Source of the DNA: Pseudomonas neuropathica
GTDB lineage: Bacteria; Pseudomonadota; Gammaproteobacteria; Pseudomonadales; Pseudomonadaceae
Assembly (NCBI RefSeq): GCF_015461835.1
Contig: NZ_JACOPX010000016.1
Span: 110,486-174,485, forward strand
Reading direction: 5' to 3'
Length of the DNA stretch: 64,000 bases
Part shown: one piece after another, positions 44,264-53,442 of the stretch
Numbering within the stretch: position 1 is the first letter of the stretch
Layout: each line of letters opens with the position of its first letter
Notes under the pieces: generated by a model
What the model was told of the DNA's origin: nothing
The model's input: only the letters and a program-made list of their open reading frames with translations
Databases searched by the model: none
Position numbers and translations under genes: made by a program

Positions 44264-45664
44264 ATGAGCGCTCGCAAGCAACAGCTTCTCAAGGCCCATC
44301 GGCGCAACAAGCGTCTGTTCCTGATCGCCTTTGTGCTGGTGCTGTTGCTGATCGGCGTGCTGATCGCGTGGTGGCTGGTGCCGCTGTTGCTGGTGCTGGC
44401 CTGGGTCGCTCACGAGGCCTGGTTTGCCGACCATTTGTTCTACCGGCCTACCGACGACTATCGATACGACTTTCCGCCGCAAACCGCGCGGCAGGCCGTG
44501 AGTCTTGAGGGTGGCGTGGTAGGCCTGAGCGAACCGCTGGCGCTGGGCGAGACATTGGTACTCGAACTCGAAGTGAAGTCCACCTGGCTGGGGCGCTGGC
44601 TCGATCCCTATGTTGAGGTGGGCGATGATCGTCAGGATCTGGAACGGGGCGTCAGAGGGCGGCGTTTCCTCAATCTGTCGGGGCAGGGTGATGCACTGGC
44701 GCAAGGAACTCTGACGCTGCGTGGCCGATATTGCGTACCCGCTGCGACGGGCGTGTTGTGGGTCATGGCCAATCCGGACTACAGCCGCCAGCGGGTCATG
44801 ATCATCGCGCCCCATGCCGATGATGCAGAACTCGCCGCCTTCGGTCTGTACAGTCGATGCGAAAACGTCAGCATCGTCACCCTGACCCAGGGTGAGATCG
44901 AGGCTGAAGACTTTCAACGGCTGGGCCTTGATCAAGCCGCAGCCGCTCGATTGAAGGGCCGCTTGCGCAGTTGGGACAGCCTGGTGATTCCGCTGTGGGG
45001 GGGCGTGCCTGCCGAGCGTTGTGTGCAATTGGGCTATTACTGCCTGCAACTGCCGTCGATGGCCAAAGCGCCGACCCAGGCGTTCGGCTCCCGGGAATCG
45101 CAGGAAAACGATATTCGCAGTGTGCGCCAGCATAACCCGTTGACCCTGCCCGCCGACGTTGACGGGCAGCCGACCTGGCAAAACCTGCTGGGTGATCTGA
45201 CGGCCCTGCTTGAGCACTATCGCCCGGAAGTGGTCGTTACACCGCATCCTGAACTCGATCCCCACAGTGATCATGTAGCGTCGACCCAAGCGCTGCTTGA
45301 GGCTATCGAACGCAGTAGCTGGAAACCGGCGACCCTGCTGCTGTACGCCAATCACCTGCACGACAATGATCGCTGGCCGATGGGGCCTGCCGGTGCGGGT
45401 GTTGCGCTGCCTCCCGCCATCGAGCCGCTACCGGCTGATCGCCTGTGGAGTCCGCTGCTGTCGGCTGACGTGCAACTGGACAAAGCCATGGCGCTGGCCA
45501 TGGAGCACGATCTGCAGGGCGGACAGGCGTTCAAACGGCAATTGCGCCGCAGGATCCAGCAGGCTCTGGCCGGCCGTCGCTGGCCTGAAACGGGCAGTAA
45601 CGAGTTTTTCCGCAAGGCGGTCCGGCGTCACGAGTTGTTCTGGGTGCGCGACCTTTCAGATTGA
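44264..45664 (+). CDS. dnpA: PIG-L family de-N-acetylase (DnpA-like)
   Basis: A 466-residue protein. A hydrophobic segment at about residues 18-45 (FLIAFVLVLLLIGVLIAWWL) anchors it to the membrane. The Zn deacetylase domain has IIAPHADDAELAAFGLYSRC and, later, TPHPELDPHSDHVA. In P. aeruginosa the gene after mig-14 is dnpA, a LPS-region de-N-acetylase linked to fluoroquinolone tolerance. The substrate is presumed to be an N-acetylated LPS sugar. The start is set at ATG 44264, just after the mig-14 stop. Confidence 0.88.
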   Translation: MSARKQQLLKAHRRNKRLFLIAFVLVLLLIGVLIAWWLVPLLLVLAWVAHEAWFADHLFYRPTDDYRYDFPPQTARQAVSLEGGVVGLSEPLALGETLVLELEVKSTWLGRWLDPYVEVGDDRQDLERGVRGRRFLNLSGQGDALAQGTLTLRGRYCVPAATGVLWVMANPDYSRQRVMIIAPHADDAELAAFGLYSRCENVSIVTLTQGEIEAEDFQRLGLDQAAAARLKGRLRSWDSLVIPLWGGVPAERCVQLGYYCLQLPSMAKAPTQAFGSRESQENDIRSVRQHNPLTLPADVDGQPTWQNLLGDLTALLEHYRPEVVVTPHPELDPHSDHVASTQALLEAIERSSWKPATLLLYANHLHDNDRWPMGPAGAGVALPPAIEPLPADRLWSPLLSADVQLDKAMALAMEHDLQGGQAFKRQLRRRIQQALAGRRWPETGSNEFFRKAVRRHELFWVRDLSD

Positions 45665-45728
45665 GGCGGACGGCGCTTTACCCTGTGTTAATATCGCGCC
45701 CCTGTTCATTTTGTATGTGGGTTGCTCC

Positions 45729-47150
45729 ATGAAGTTGTCCATGCCGCGTTTCGATCAAGCCCCGGTCTTGGTAGTCGGCGATGTCATGCTCGACCGTTAC
45801 TGGCATGGCGGAACCTCACGGATTTCCCCTGAGGCGCCGGTGCCGGTCGTTAAGGTCGAGCAGATCGAAGACCGTCCGGGCGGTGCCGCGAACGTTGCCT
45901 TGAACATTGCCGCGCTGGGTGCGCCGGCGTCGCTGGTCGGTGTGACCGGCGATGACGAAGCCGCCGACAGCCTGAGCAACAGTCTCAAAGGCGCGGGCGT
46001 ACGCGCTCTGTTCCAGCGCATCGCGCACCAGCCAACCATCGTCAAGCTGCGGGTCATGAGCCGGCACCAGCAACTGCTGCGTATCGACTTTGAAGAGCCG
46101 TTCGCCACCGACGCCCTGGCCCTTGGTTCGCAGGTCGACGACCTGCTCGAAGGCATCAAGGTGCTGGTGCTCTCCGATTACGGCAAAGGCGCCCTGAAAA
46201 ACCATCAGGCGCTGATCCAGGCCGCCCGCGCGAAGAACATTCCGGTGCTGGCCGATCCAAAGGGCAAGGACTTCTCGATTTATCGCGGCGCCAGCCTGAT
46301 CACCCCCAATCTCAGCGAATTCGAAGCCATCGTCGGCGGTTGCGTCGATGAGCATGAGCTGGTGAGCAAGGGCGCCGCCCTGATGCACGACCTCGAACTC
46401 GGTGCGCTGCTGGTAACGCGCGGCGAACATGGCATGACCCTGCTGCGTCCGGATCAGCCGGCGCTGCACCTGCCGGCCCGTGCCCGTGAAGTGTTCGATG
46501 TCACCGGTGCCGGTGACACGGTGATCTCCACCCTGGCGGCAGCGATTGCCGCCGGTGAAGACCTGCCCCACGCCGTTGCACTGGCCAACCTGGCCGCCGG
46601 CATCGTGGTCGGCAAACTCGGTACGGCCGCCATCAGCGCCCCGGAACTGCGTCGCGCCATTCAGCGTGAGGAGGGTTCTGAACGGGGTGTCCTGGGTCTG
46701 GAGCAGTTGCTGCTCGCCGTGGCCGATGCCCGTGCGCACAACGAGAAGATCGTCTTCACCAACGGCTGCTTCGACATCCTCCACGCCGGCCATGTGACCT
46801 ACCTGGAGCAGGCGCGGGCACAGGGCGACCGGCTGATTGTCGCGGTCAACGATGATGCCTCGGTCAGCCGTCTCAAAGGCCCGGGTCGCCCGATCAACAG
46901 TGTTGACCGACGCATGGCGGTTCTCGCCGGCCTCGGCGCTGTGGACTGGGTGATCAGTTTCCCTGAAGGCACCCCGGAGAACCTGCTGCGTGAGGTCAAA
47001 CCGGACGTGCTGGTCAAGGGCGGCGATTACGGCATCGATCAGGTAGTCGGCGCTGATATCGTCACTGCTTATGGCGGTACCGTAAAGGTGCTGGGACTGG
47101 TGGAAAACAGCTCGACAACTGCGATTGTCGAGAAGATCCGCAGTCGTTGA
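45729..47150 (+). CDS. hldE: Bifunctional heptose-7-phosphate kinase/heptose-1-phosphate adenylyltransferase
   Basis: A 473-residue enzyme that makes ADP-heptose for WaaC and WaaF. The N-terminal PfkB kinase runs from VLVVGDVMLDRYWHG to the catalytic DVTGAGDTVISTLAAA. The C-terminal cytidylyltransferase-like domain has FTNGCFDILHAGHVTYLEQA with the HxGH motif. The start at 45729 gives the normal family length; the much longer frame upstream runs into the deacetylase gene in another phase. Confidence 0.97.
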   Translation: MKLSMPRFDQAPVLVVGDVMLDRYWHGGTSRISPEAPVPVVKVEQIEDRPGGAANVALNIAALGAPASLVGVTGDDEAADSLSNSLKGAGVRALFQRIAHQPTIVKLRVMSRHQQLLRIDFEEPFATDALALGSQVDDLLEGIKVLVLSDYGKGALKNHQALIQAARAKNIPVLADPKGKDFSIYRGASLITPNLSEFEAIVGGCVDEHELVSKGAALMHDLELGALLVTRGEHGMTLLRPDQPALHLPARAREVFDVTGAGDTVISTLAAAIAAGEDLPHAVALANLAAGIVVGKLGTAAISAPELRRAIQREEGSERGVLGLEQLLLAVADARAHNEKIVFTNGCFDILHAGHVTYLEQARAQGDRLIVAVNDDASVSRLKGPGRPINSVDRRMAVLAGLGAVDWVISFPEGTPENLLREVKPDVLVKGGDYGIDQVVGADIVTAYGGTVKVLGLVENSSTTAIVEKIRSR

Positions 47151-47280
47151 TCAGATGAATTTTTACCGTTGTGTACTGCGTGTGAACGGATTTTGCCTTG
47201 GGGATTTTACCGTTTCCGTTGATGTAGGCAGCTTTGAATCCGATGCGCTTGCCTGCCTACGTCGCGTGGTCAATTAACCT

Positions 47281-48255
47281 ATGAAAGTCATGCTCCTGGT
47301 GATGGACGAGCAGCGGGTCATTCTCGACCGGCTCTACGACATCGTGCAGCAGAACTGTGATGAGTGTTTCATCTATCGTTTGAGCAAAAAACAGCAGTTG
47401 AATCTGGGGTCGTTTCTGGCCTCGGTCGATTACCAGACCTTCGATCGCGTGGTGATTTTCTCCCGGGTCAAGCGTCTGGCCACGCAACTGCAGGTGCTCA
47501 AATGCATCCCCGGGCTGGTCTTCCTCGAACACGACGCCTACCAGAACTACATGCCAGCGAGTAAATACCGCGGCGTGTATTCACGGCTCTACCGTCGCCT
47601 GCCGAGTTGCCGGGCGCTGGTGTCCGGTGCCGTGGTCGCGCGCAAGATGCTTGCTGAAGGCATCGATACGGTGTTCGTCTCCAAAGGTTATGACGAGCAG
47701 ATGTTGCACAATACCGGCGTCGAGCGGGACATTCCCATCGGTTTTCTTGGCAGCTTGAAAAGCACCGAATATGCCGAGCGCAAAGCCATGCTCGAGTCGC
47801 TCTCGCAGCGAACCGGGATGCTGGTGACCCGTACCAAGTCGGGTGCGGAATACCTGCAGACGCTCAATCGCATCAGGATTTTCGTCAGCGCCGACATCGG
47901 CATGAACGAGTTCATGATCAAGAACTACGAAGCCATGGCCTGCGGTTGTGTGCTGCTGGCCTGGAGTCAGGGCGAAGAAGACCGTCTGCTCGGCTTTGAA
48001 GACATGCACAACACCGTGTTCTACCGCAGCGAAGATGAAGCGGTGGAAAAGATCCAGCTGCTGCAGAGCGACCCGGAACTGGCAGAGCGCATCGCCCGCA
48101 ATGGCCAGGAGTTCGCGCAAAGCCGTTATTCCTTTGCCCGTGTCGGTCAGGCACTGGCCACGGAAATCCAGCGTGAGATGCGACCATGGCAGCCGCCCTC
48201 GGCGTTCACGCGATTCTGGGTGAAGCTGCGTTACGGGATGAAGGTGCCAGTCTGA
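47281..48255 (+). CDS. GT-B glycosyltransferase, probably LPS outer core
   Basis: A 324-residue protein. The second half has IRIFVSADIGMNEFMIKNYE and AMACGCVLLAWSQGEEDRLL, the donor-binding E-A-M-A-x-G pattern of GT-B enzymes (CgeB/group 1 type). The N-terminal half is divergent. It could be the counterpart of a core or O-chain transferase gene in this region of other pseudomonads, but I cannot assign one. The next gene begins one base after its stop. The 130-base gap before it shows no other feature. Confidence 0.8.
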   Translation: MKVMLLVMDEQRVILDRLYDIVQQNCDECFIYRLSKKQQLNLGSFLASVDYQTFDRVVIFSRVKRLATQLQVLKCIPGLVFLEHDAYQNYMPASKYRGVYSRLYRRLPSCRALVSGAVVARKMLAEGIDTVFVSKGYDEQMLHNTGVERDIPIGFLGSLKSTEYAERKAMLESLSQRTGMLVTRTKSGAEYLQTLNRIRIFVSADIGMNEFMIKNYEAMACGCVLLAWSQGEEDRLLGFEDMHNTVFYRSEDEAVEKIQLLQSDPELAERIARNGQEFAQSRYSFARVGQALATEIQREMRPWQPPSAFTRFWVKLRYGMKVPV

Positions 48256-48963
48256 ATGAAGGATCATCTATCGTCGCAACCCGGCGAGCACATGGCGCTG
48301 GATGCGCTGCCTGGTGGTGATCAGTCCGTTCTCGGGGCATTGCCCGCAGAGCTTCTCGACTGTCTGAACCGCGCGCCCCGGGTCGTGTTGATTGCCAACA
48401 ACCCGGCCATCACCGCGGCGGACTTTCAGGCGCTGAACATTGGCGTCGATGACGTCGTCGTCAGCTTCAATACCTGCATCAAAGCGGCGCTGCTCAACAA
48501 GCAGAGCGTCAATGTCTTTGTGCATGGCTACAACGCGCCGGACGCGTATTTTTTTGGTCTGCCTTACGCGCCGCCGGTACAGCAAATGTTCGAGCAGGCG
48601 AGCGAACGTTGTTTCAGCATGCTGGTGGGCTGCGCCGCACCAATGTGTCCCCTGCCACGCGTGGCCATGTATTGGGATCGCATTCCACTGCCGCCACTGT
48701 GGAACTACCCGGTCGATCGCCCGGGTGGCAAGCGCTACGTTGGGCCTTCTACCGGTTTCAACACGCTGGTGTTGTTCGACTGGTTGCGCGCTCATGCCGG
48801 TTATGACTATCAGCTCATGACCCTGGGGTTTTCCAACGAAGCAGGAAAACTGTGGGGCGGCCATGCCTGGGACTATGAGCGTGACTGGCTGCAAAAGTCG
48901 GACATCATCGTGGTGCCGCTGCAACCCCGTCGCTGGTGGCAAAAACTGTTTCGACAGAAGTAA
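48256..48963 (+). CDS. GT29/sialyltransferase-like LPS-region protein
   Basis: A 235-residue protein. VVLIANNPAITAADF followed by VVVSFNTCIKAALL and, later, VGPSTGFNTLVLFDWLRAH with LGFSNEAGKLWGGH resemble the S- and L-type motifs of GT29-like enzymes that sense or transfer acidic sugars (sialic acid or Kdo). This is recognition by pattern only. The start codon follows the previous stop directly, so co-translation is likely. Confidence 0.6.
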   Translation: MKDHLSSQPGEHMALDALPGGDQSVLGALPAELLDCLNRAPRVVLIANNPAITAADFQALNIGVDDVVVSFNTCIKAALLNKQSVNVFVHGYNAPDAYFFGLPYAPPVQQMFEQASERCFSMLVGCAAPMCPLPRVAMYWDRIPLPPLWNYPVDRPGGKRYVGPSTGFNTLVLFDWLRAHAGYDYQLMTLGFSNEAGKLWGGHAWDYERDWLQKSDIIVVPLQPRRWWQKLFRQK

Positions 48964-49021
48964 GCGACATCGTCTGTCCGGTTGCCAGCAGGCCCGAACT
49001 ACTTTCAAAAGGTGCTGTTGA

Positions 49022-49822
49022 GTGTTGAAAATTGCCGTGGCTTTTTTCGGGATACCGAGAAATTCGCCGATCTGTTTCCCCTCCATCGAGCAGAATGTGC
49101 TGGCGCAGTTGCCTGCAGGCAGCGACGTAAAGTGCTTCTACCATCTGTACAAGATTGATGAGGTGCAGAACTCGCGATCCGGCGAGAAAGGCGAATTGGC
49201 GGCGGACAACTACCAGCCTTTCGAATCGATGACCGGCGCGCTTACCTCGACCGAGGGCGTTCTGGAGCGCTGGGATTTCGAGCAGGTCAAAGCTCAGGGT
49301 GACACCTGGGCCGATGACTATGCGTCGTTGCGCAATTTGATCTATCAGCTCAACTCATTGCACACCGTGACCACCATGATCGAATCCTTCAAACCGGATT
49401 TCGTCGTGTTCGTGCGTCCGGACAATTTCTTTCACAGCGCATTGCCTGGCTATATCTTCGCTCATCCTGAGGTGCGCCAGCACAACGCTTATATTCCTGA
49501 CTGGCAATGGTGGGGCGGTTTGAACGACCGTTTTGCCGTGTGCGGGCGCGACACGTATGTCGCGTACGGCAAGCGGATCGAGCGCATTTTCGATTTCTGC
49601 AAGGCAACGGGCAGAAAGCTGCATTCCGAACGCTTGCTCAAATATGCCCTGCAGCAGGTCGATGCCAAAATCTGCACGCTGCCGACGCAGGCATCGCGGG
49701 TGCGCATTACCGGTGCATTTGCCGAAGAATCGTTCTCGCCCAAGCGTGGCATGGGCAAGCGCGAAAACCGCTACTTTCATTTCTTCGCCGGGTTGCGTAC
49801 CTGGTGGGACCGTCGCCGCTAA
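49022..49822 (+). CDS. Uncharacterised GT-A-like protein, LPS region
   Basis: A 266-residue protein starting at GTG 49022. IAVAFFGIPRNSPICF begins it, FKPDFVVFVRPDNFFH could hold a donor/metal motif, and DWQWWGGLNDRFAVCG plus KLHSERLLKYALQ are similar to small glycosyltransferase-like proteins in polysaccharide loci. No signal peptide. It ends the run of LPS genes and converges with the next gene, four bases away. No named function can be given. Confidence 0.6.
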   Translation: MLKIAVAFFGIPRNSPICFPSIEQNVLAQLPAGSDVKCFYHLYKIDEVQNSRSGEKGELAADNYQPFESMTGALTSTEGVLERWDFEQVKAQGDTWADDYASLRNLIYQLNSLHTVTTMIESFKPDFVVFVRPDNFFHSALPGYIFAHPEVRQHNAYIPDWQWWGGLNDRFAVCGRDTYVAYGKRIERIFDFCKATGRKLHSERLLKYALQQVDAKICTLPTQASRVRITGAFAEESFSPKRGMGKRENRYFHFFAGLRTWWDRRR

Positions 49823-49826
49823 ACCG

Positions 49827-50789
49827 TTATTTGCCGGTTTTCTTGCCCAGACCGACCAGTCGCAGCGCCTTGATACTCAGTTGCTTGAGTCCCTGACGCG
49901 GGGCTTTCGCCGGTTGCAGGCCCTGCTGCACCAACCAGTCCTTCCAGCGAATCCGCTCTTCGCGCACAACCCAGCCGGTTTGTGTGGCAAAGCTCTCGGC
50001 CAGATAAAGACCCCGGGTGCTGGCCGGTACCAGTTTGTCGCGCTTGAGCGTGTACAACTCTGCCAATGGCGCGCCGTCCTTGAGTGGCATCAAGTACAGG
50101 TCGGGCCGTTTGCGGTCGAGTCGGGCCACCAGTTGATCACCCTCCAGGCGTTCGTCGACGTGGAACAGGCTCAGGGACTTGGCTTCCTTGGGCACATCCA
50201 GACGCAAGTCGTAGATCAATTGCAGCGATGCGGTCGGCAGATGCACGTAGGCCCGTGGGCGTTCGAGCAATTGCAGATTGGCGCTACGTATCGGTCGCGC
50301 TGAGCCGGACAACGGGGTCAGGCGAAACGGCAGCGCTTCGCGATAATGCAGTGCAGCGGAGTAGGGCGCCGGCAGCCAGGTGTCGTTGAAACGTCCACCG
50401 AGCCAGCCTTCCGGTGTTTCCAGCAAACACTCTTCGGCAATTTCCTGAATGGCCGTGTGTAGCGGAATATTCAGTTCATGCGCCGGCACGTAACCGGAAA
50501 TCAATTTGAGCACGACGTCGCCACGATCCTGACGGCGCTGGCGCACCAGCACCCAGTAATCGCGATTCTGCCAATGCAGGGTCAGGCGCACGGAAACCCC
50601 GAGGTTGGCCAGTTCCAGCGAGAAGCGCTCGGTGTCAGCCACGCTCACCGGTTTACGCCGCTGCAAGGTCTGCGCAAAGTTCAGCGGCATGCCGACGCTC
50701 TGGTAGGTCAGACCTTCGGGGGTGGCTTCGACGTACAACGGCAGGGTCTTGAAGTTGCTCGGGTTCTTTCTGATGAGCGTGCGCGGCAT
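49827..50789 (-). CDS. Conserved Pseudomonas protein of unknown function
   Basis: A 320-residue soluble protein beginning MPRTLIRKNPSNFKTLPLYV. It has no signal peptide or membrane segment. IPLHTAIQEIAEECLLETPE is the most conserved-looking stretch. Many pseudomonads have an equivalent gene between the LPS cluster and the aldo/keto reductase gene; database labels such as metal ABC transporter ATPase are not supported, because there are no Walker motifs. I do not recognise a function. Confidence 0.75.
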   Translation of the reverse strand: MPRTLIRKNPSNFKTLPLYVEATPEGLTYQSVGMPLNFAQTLQRRKPVSVADTERFSLELANLGVSVRLTLHWQNRDYWVLVRQRRQDRGDVVLKLISGYVPAHELNIPLHTAIQEIAEECLLETPEGWLGGRFNDTWLPAPYSAALHYREALPFRLTPLSGSARPIRSANLQLLERPRAYVHLPTASLQLIYDLRLDVPKEAKSLSLFHVDERLEGDQLVARLDRKRPDLYLMPLKDGAPLAELYTLKRDKLVPASTRGLYLAESFATQTGWVVREERIRWKDWLVQQGLQPAKAPRQGLKQLSIKALRLVGLGKKTGK

Positions 50790-50820
50790 ATCGGCTCCTG
50801 CTTAAGGCCGCGAAGCGGCG

Positions 50821-51633
50821 TCAGTGACCACGTAGGACCTGGGCAACGGTCGCAACGTTGTGGGCGAGGTGCAGCGGATTGATCGTCCCGACAATAGCAC
50901 TGGCCACGCCTGGTTGCGCGAACAGCAATTCGAAGCTGGCGCGCACCGGGTCCACGCCCGGGCTGAGGCATACGTGACCGCTGGCCAGGGCTTTTTTCAC
51001 CAGAATGGCTTTGCCGTGGGCAGCAGCATAGTCAATGACAGCCTTCTCGTTTTGTTCGTTCAGATTGTAGGTGACCATCGCGCAGTCGCCTTGCTCCAGA
51101 GCTTTCAAGCCACCTTCGACGGTTTTGCCAGAGAAGCCGAAGCCGCGAATCTTGCCCTCGGCCTTGAGCGCCGCGAGTGTCGCGTACACCTCAGTGTGCT
51201 CAAGGATCGCCATGTCGTTGCCGTCGGAGTGCACCAGCACCAGGTCGATAAAATCGGTTTCAAGACGTTGCAGGCTGCGCTCAACGGACATGCGCGTGTG
51301 CGCGGCGCTGAAGTCGTGGTGCGACAAGCCATCGGCAAACTCTTCGCCGACCTTGCTGACGATCACCCAGTCTTGTCGTTGGCCGCGTAGCAACGGGCCA
51401 AGGCGTTCTTCGCTGCGACCGTAGGCCGGGGCGGTGTCGATCAGGTTGATGCCCAATTCCCGCGCCTGACGCAGCAGCATCCGCGCTTCATCGTCGCCGG
51501 GGATCTGAAAACCGTTGGGGTATTTCACCCCTTGGTCACGGCCGAGTTTGACCGTGCCCAGGCCCAGTGGCGAAACCGTCAGGCCGGTGCTGCCCAGCGG
51601 GCGATGAAAGTCATGCAGGCTGGCAATGGTCAT
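50821..51633 (-). CDS. Aldo/keto reductase
   Basis: A 270-residue NAD(P)H-dependent oxidoreductase. The catalytic set is visible: DTAPAYGRSEERLG with Asp and Tyr, VIVSKVGEEF with Lys, and LVLVHSDG with His. It begins RPLGSTGLTVSPLGLGTVKLG. The substrate is unknown. Its start overlaps the stop of the FAD oxidoreductase by four bases, so the two form an operon. Confidence 0.9.
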   Translation of the reverse strand: MTIASLHDFHRPLGSTGLTVSPLGLGTVKLGRDQGVKYPNGFQIPGDDEARMLLRQARELGINLIDTAPAYGRSEERLGPLLRGQRQDWVIVSKVGEEFADGLSHHDFSAAHTRMSVERSLQRLETDFIDLVLVHSDGNDMAILEHTEVYATLAALKAEGKIRGFGFSGKTVEGGLKALEQGDCAMVTYNLNEQNEKAVIDYAAAHGKAILVKKALASGHVCLSPGVDPVRASFELLFAQPGVASAIVGTINPLHLAHNVATVAQVLRGH

Positions 51634-52805
51634 GGCAGCAGTTGCTCCCAGGCGGGAATGCCCATCGGTGGTTTCGGCAGGGCCGGTAAAGGCTCGCTGG
51701 TTTGCGGCTGGATACCGTCGCGCTCCAGTGCGGCGATCACCCGGTCAGCGAAGTCCGGTGCCAGCGCCAGTTTGGTCGGCCAGCCGACCAGCAAGCGGCC
51801 TTGCTCGGCAAGGAAGGCGTTGTCCGGGCGCGTCAGCCCGGTTTGCAGTGGCTCGGCACGGTCAACCCGCAGGGTCGCCCATTGCGTAGTGCTGAGGTCG
51901 ATCCACGGTAACAACTGCGCGATCTCTTTCTGCGCGGTGGCAATCTGCTCGGCCGGCTCGCGGTTCACACCTTCGCTTTCGGCGATGTCGCCGCCCATGT
52001 ACCAGACCCACTGGCCGTCAGCGGCTGGATGCGTGGTCACAGTGATGCGCGGTTTGGTGCCGCCGCCCAGGCAGTGGGCGTACAGCGGCTTCAGACCTGG
52101 GCCTTTGGCGATGATCATGTGCAGCGGGCGGCGTTGCATGGCCGGCTGGCTCAAACCGAGGTCTTCGAGCAGTTGGGCAGTACCGGCACCGGCGCTGAGG
52201 ACAATGCGTTGCGCGCGGATTTCGCGACCATCGACTTTCAGGCCGACCAGCACGCCGGCCTCCAGCAGTGGCTCGATAGTTTGCCCGGCGAGCAGGCCAT
52301 CGCCGGCCAGATCGGCCAGGCGCTGGATCAGGCTCGGTACGTCGACCACCAGTTCGGCAAGGCGATACACCTTGCCCTTGAAGCGTTTGTCTTGCAGGGC
52401 CGGCGGCAATTGCTCGCCCTTGACCTGGTCGACCCGGCCGCGCACGGCCTTACTGGCGAAGAAACTGGTGAGGTTGCCCGCCAGAGTACCCGGCGACCAC
52501 AGGTAATGGGCCTCGGACAGCAGGCGCACGCCGGACAGATCCAGCTCGCCACTGCCGGCCAGCGCTTCACGCCAGCGGCGTGGCATGTCGGCGATGGCTT
52601 CCGAGGCGCCAGTCAGCGCGCCGTGCAACGCGTACTTGGCGCCGCCGTGGATGATGCCTTGGGACTTCACACTCTGCCCGCCGCCGAGGCTGGCGCTTTC
52701 CACCAGCACGGTCGAAAAACCCTGGCGGCGCAGACGCGCATTCAGCCAGAGGCCGGCGACACCAGCGCCGACAATCAGAACGTCGGTGGAAATAACGGAT
52801 GGCAT
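51630..52805 (-). CDS. FAD-dependent oxidoreductase (DAO family)
   Basis: A 391-residue flavoprotein. The N-terminus has the dinucleotide-binding fold DVLIVGAGVAGLWLNARLRR, followed by GGGQSVKSQGIIHGGAKYAL, similar to glycerol-3-phosphate and D-amino-acid oxidase relatives. IVLSAGAGTAQLL lies in the FAD domain. The substrate cannot be told. It is the promoter-proximal gene of a two-gene operon with the aldo/keto reductase. Confidence 0.9.
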   Translation of the reverse strand: MPSVISTDVLIVGAGVAGLWLNARLRRQGFSTVLVESASLGGGQSVKSQGIIHGGAKYALHGALTGASEAIADMPRRWREALAGSGELDLSGVRLLSEAHYLWSPGTLAGNLTSFFASKAVRGRVDQVKGEQLPPALQDKRFKGKVYRLAELVVDVPSLIQRLADLAGDGLLAGQTIEPLLEAGVLVGLKVDGREIRAQRIVLSAGAGTAQLLEDLGLSQPAMQRRPLHMIIAKGPGLKPLYAHCLGGGTKPRITVTTHPAADGQWVWYMGGDIAESEGVNREPAEQIATAQKEIAQLLPWIDLSTTQWATLRVDRAEPLQTGLTRPDNAFLAEQGRLLVGWPTKLALAPDFADRVIAALERDGIQPQTSEPLPALPKPPMGIPAWEQLLP

Positions 52806-52895
52806 GCAGCGACCTCAGTGTTCAAGACGAGGGCGCAGTATACAGACTCGGGAAAGGGGCGGATTTGTCGATGATCAACAGGTTGAACGCAAATC

Positions 52896-52982
52896 TGTAG
52901 GAGTGAGCCTGCTCGCGACGGTGTACCAGACGACACAAGTGTTGAATGAAAGACCGCTATCGCGAGCAGGCTCACTCCTACA
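52896..52982. repeat. REP pair, GTAGGAGTGAGCCTGCTCGCGA family
   Basis: Head-to-head copies between the FAD oxidoreductase promoter side and the SMR gene. Confidence 0.85.
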
Positions 52983-52999
52983 AGGGAATGTGTTTGTCG

Positions 53000-53332
53000 T
53001 TAGTGGCCGGCAGTCTTGGAGAACAGCTGGATCACCACGACACCCAGCACGATCAACGCCATCCCGAGCATCGCCGGGATATCCAGTTTCTGCCCGTAGA
53101 TAAACAGCGCCGCGACGCTGACCATCACAATCCCCATTCCTGCCCAAACCGCGTAGGCCACGCCGACCGGAACGGTGCGCACCACCAGCGTCAGCATCCA
53201 GAACGCAATCGCGTAGCCGACGATAACCAGCACCAACGGCAGCGGCGTGCTGATGCCTTTGACGGCTTTCATCGACACGGTGGCAATCACTTCGGCGCAG
53301 ATGGCAATGGCCAGGTAGGCGTAGGCGTTCAT
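53000..53332 (-). CDS. Small multidrug resistance (SMR) transporter
   Basis: A 110-residue protein with four membrane helices. The essential Glu is in AICAEVIATVSMKAV (the EmrE Glu14 position) and GVAYAVWAGMGIVMVSVAAL is the signature of helix 3. It exports small cations by proton exchange; EmrE-like drug export is more likely than the guanidinium branch, judging from AYAVWAGMG. It is divergent from a LysR regulator that may control it. Confidence 0.93.
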   Translation of the reverse strand: MNAYAYLAIAICAEVIATVSMKAVKGISTPLPLVLVIVGYAIAFWMLTLVVRTVPVGVAYAVWAGMGIVMVSVAALFIYGQKLDIPAMLGMALIVLGVVVIQLFSKTAGH

Positions 53333-53442
53333 GGTTCAAATCCTCAATGTGAAACGTTGCTTGCTGAGGCGGCATTCTAGTGATTCGCCAGATGGGGTAA
53401 AGTCATTACCTATCTACTACAGAGATGGGTTGGTGAATCAGC

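Noticed and set aside
49827..50789. Nudix box in the conserved protein (TAIQEIAEECLLE)
   Set aside because: The spacing and the G-x5-E part are missing, so it does not meet the Nudix pattern.
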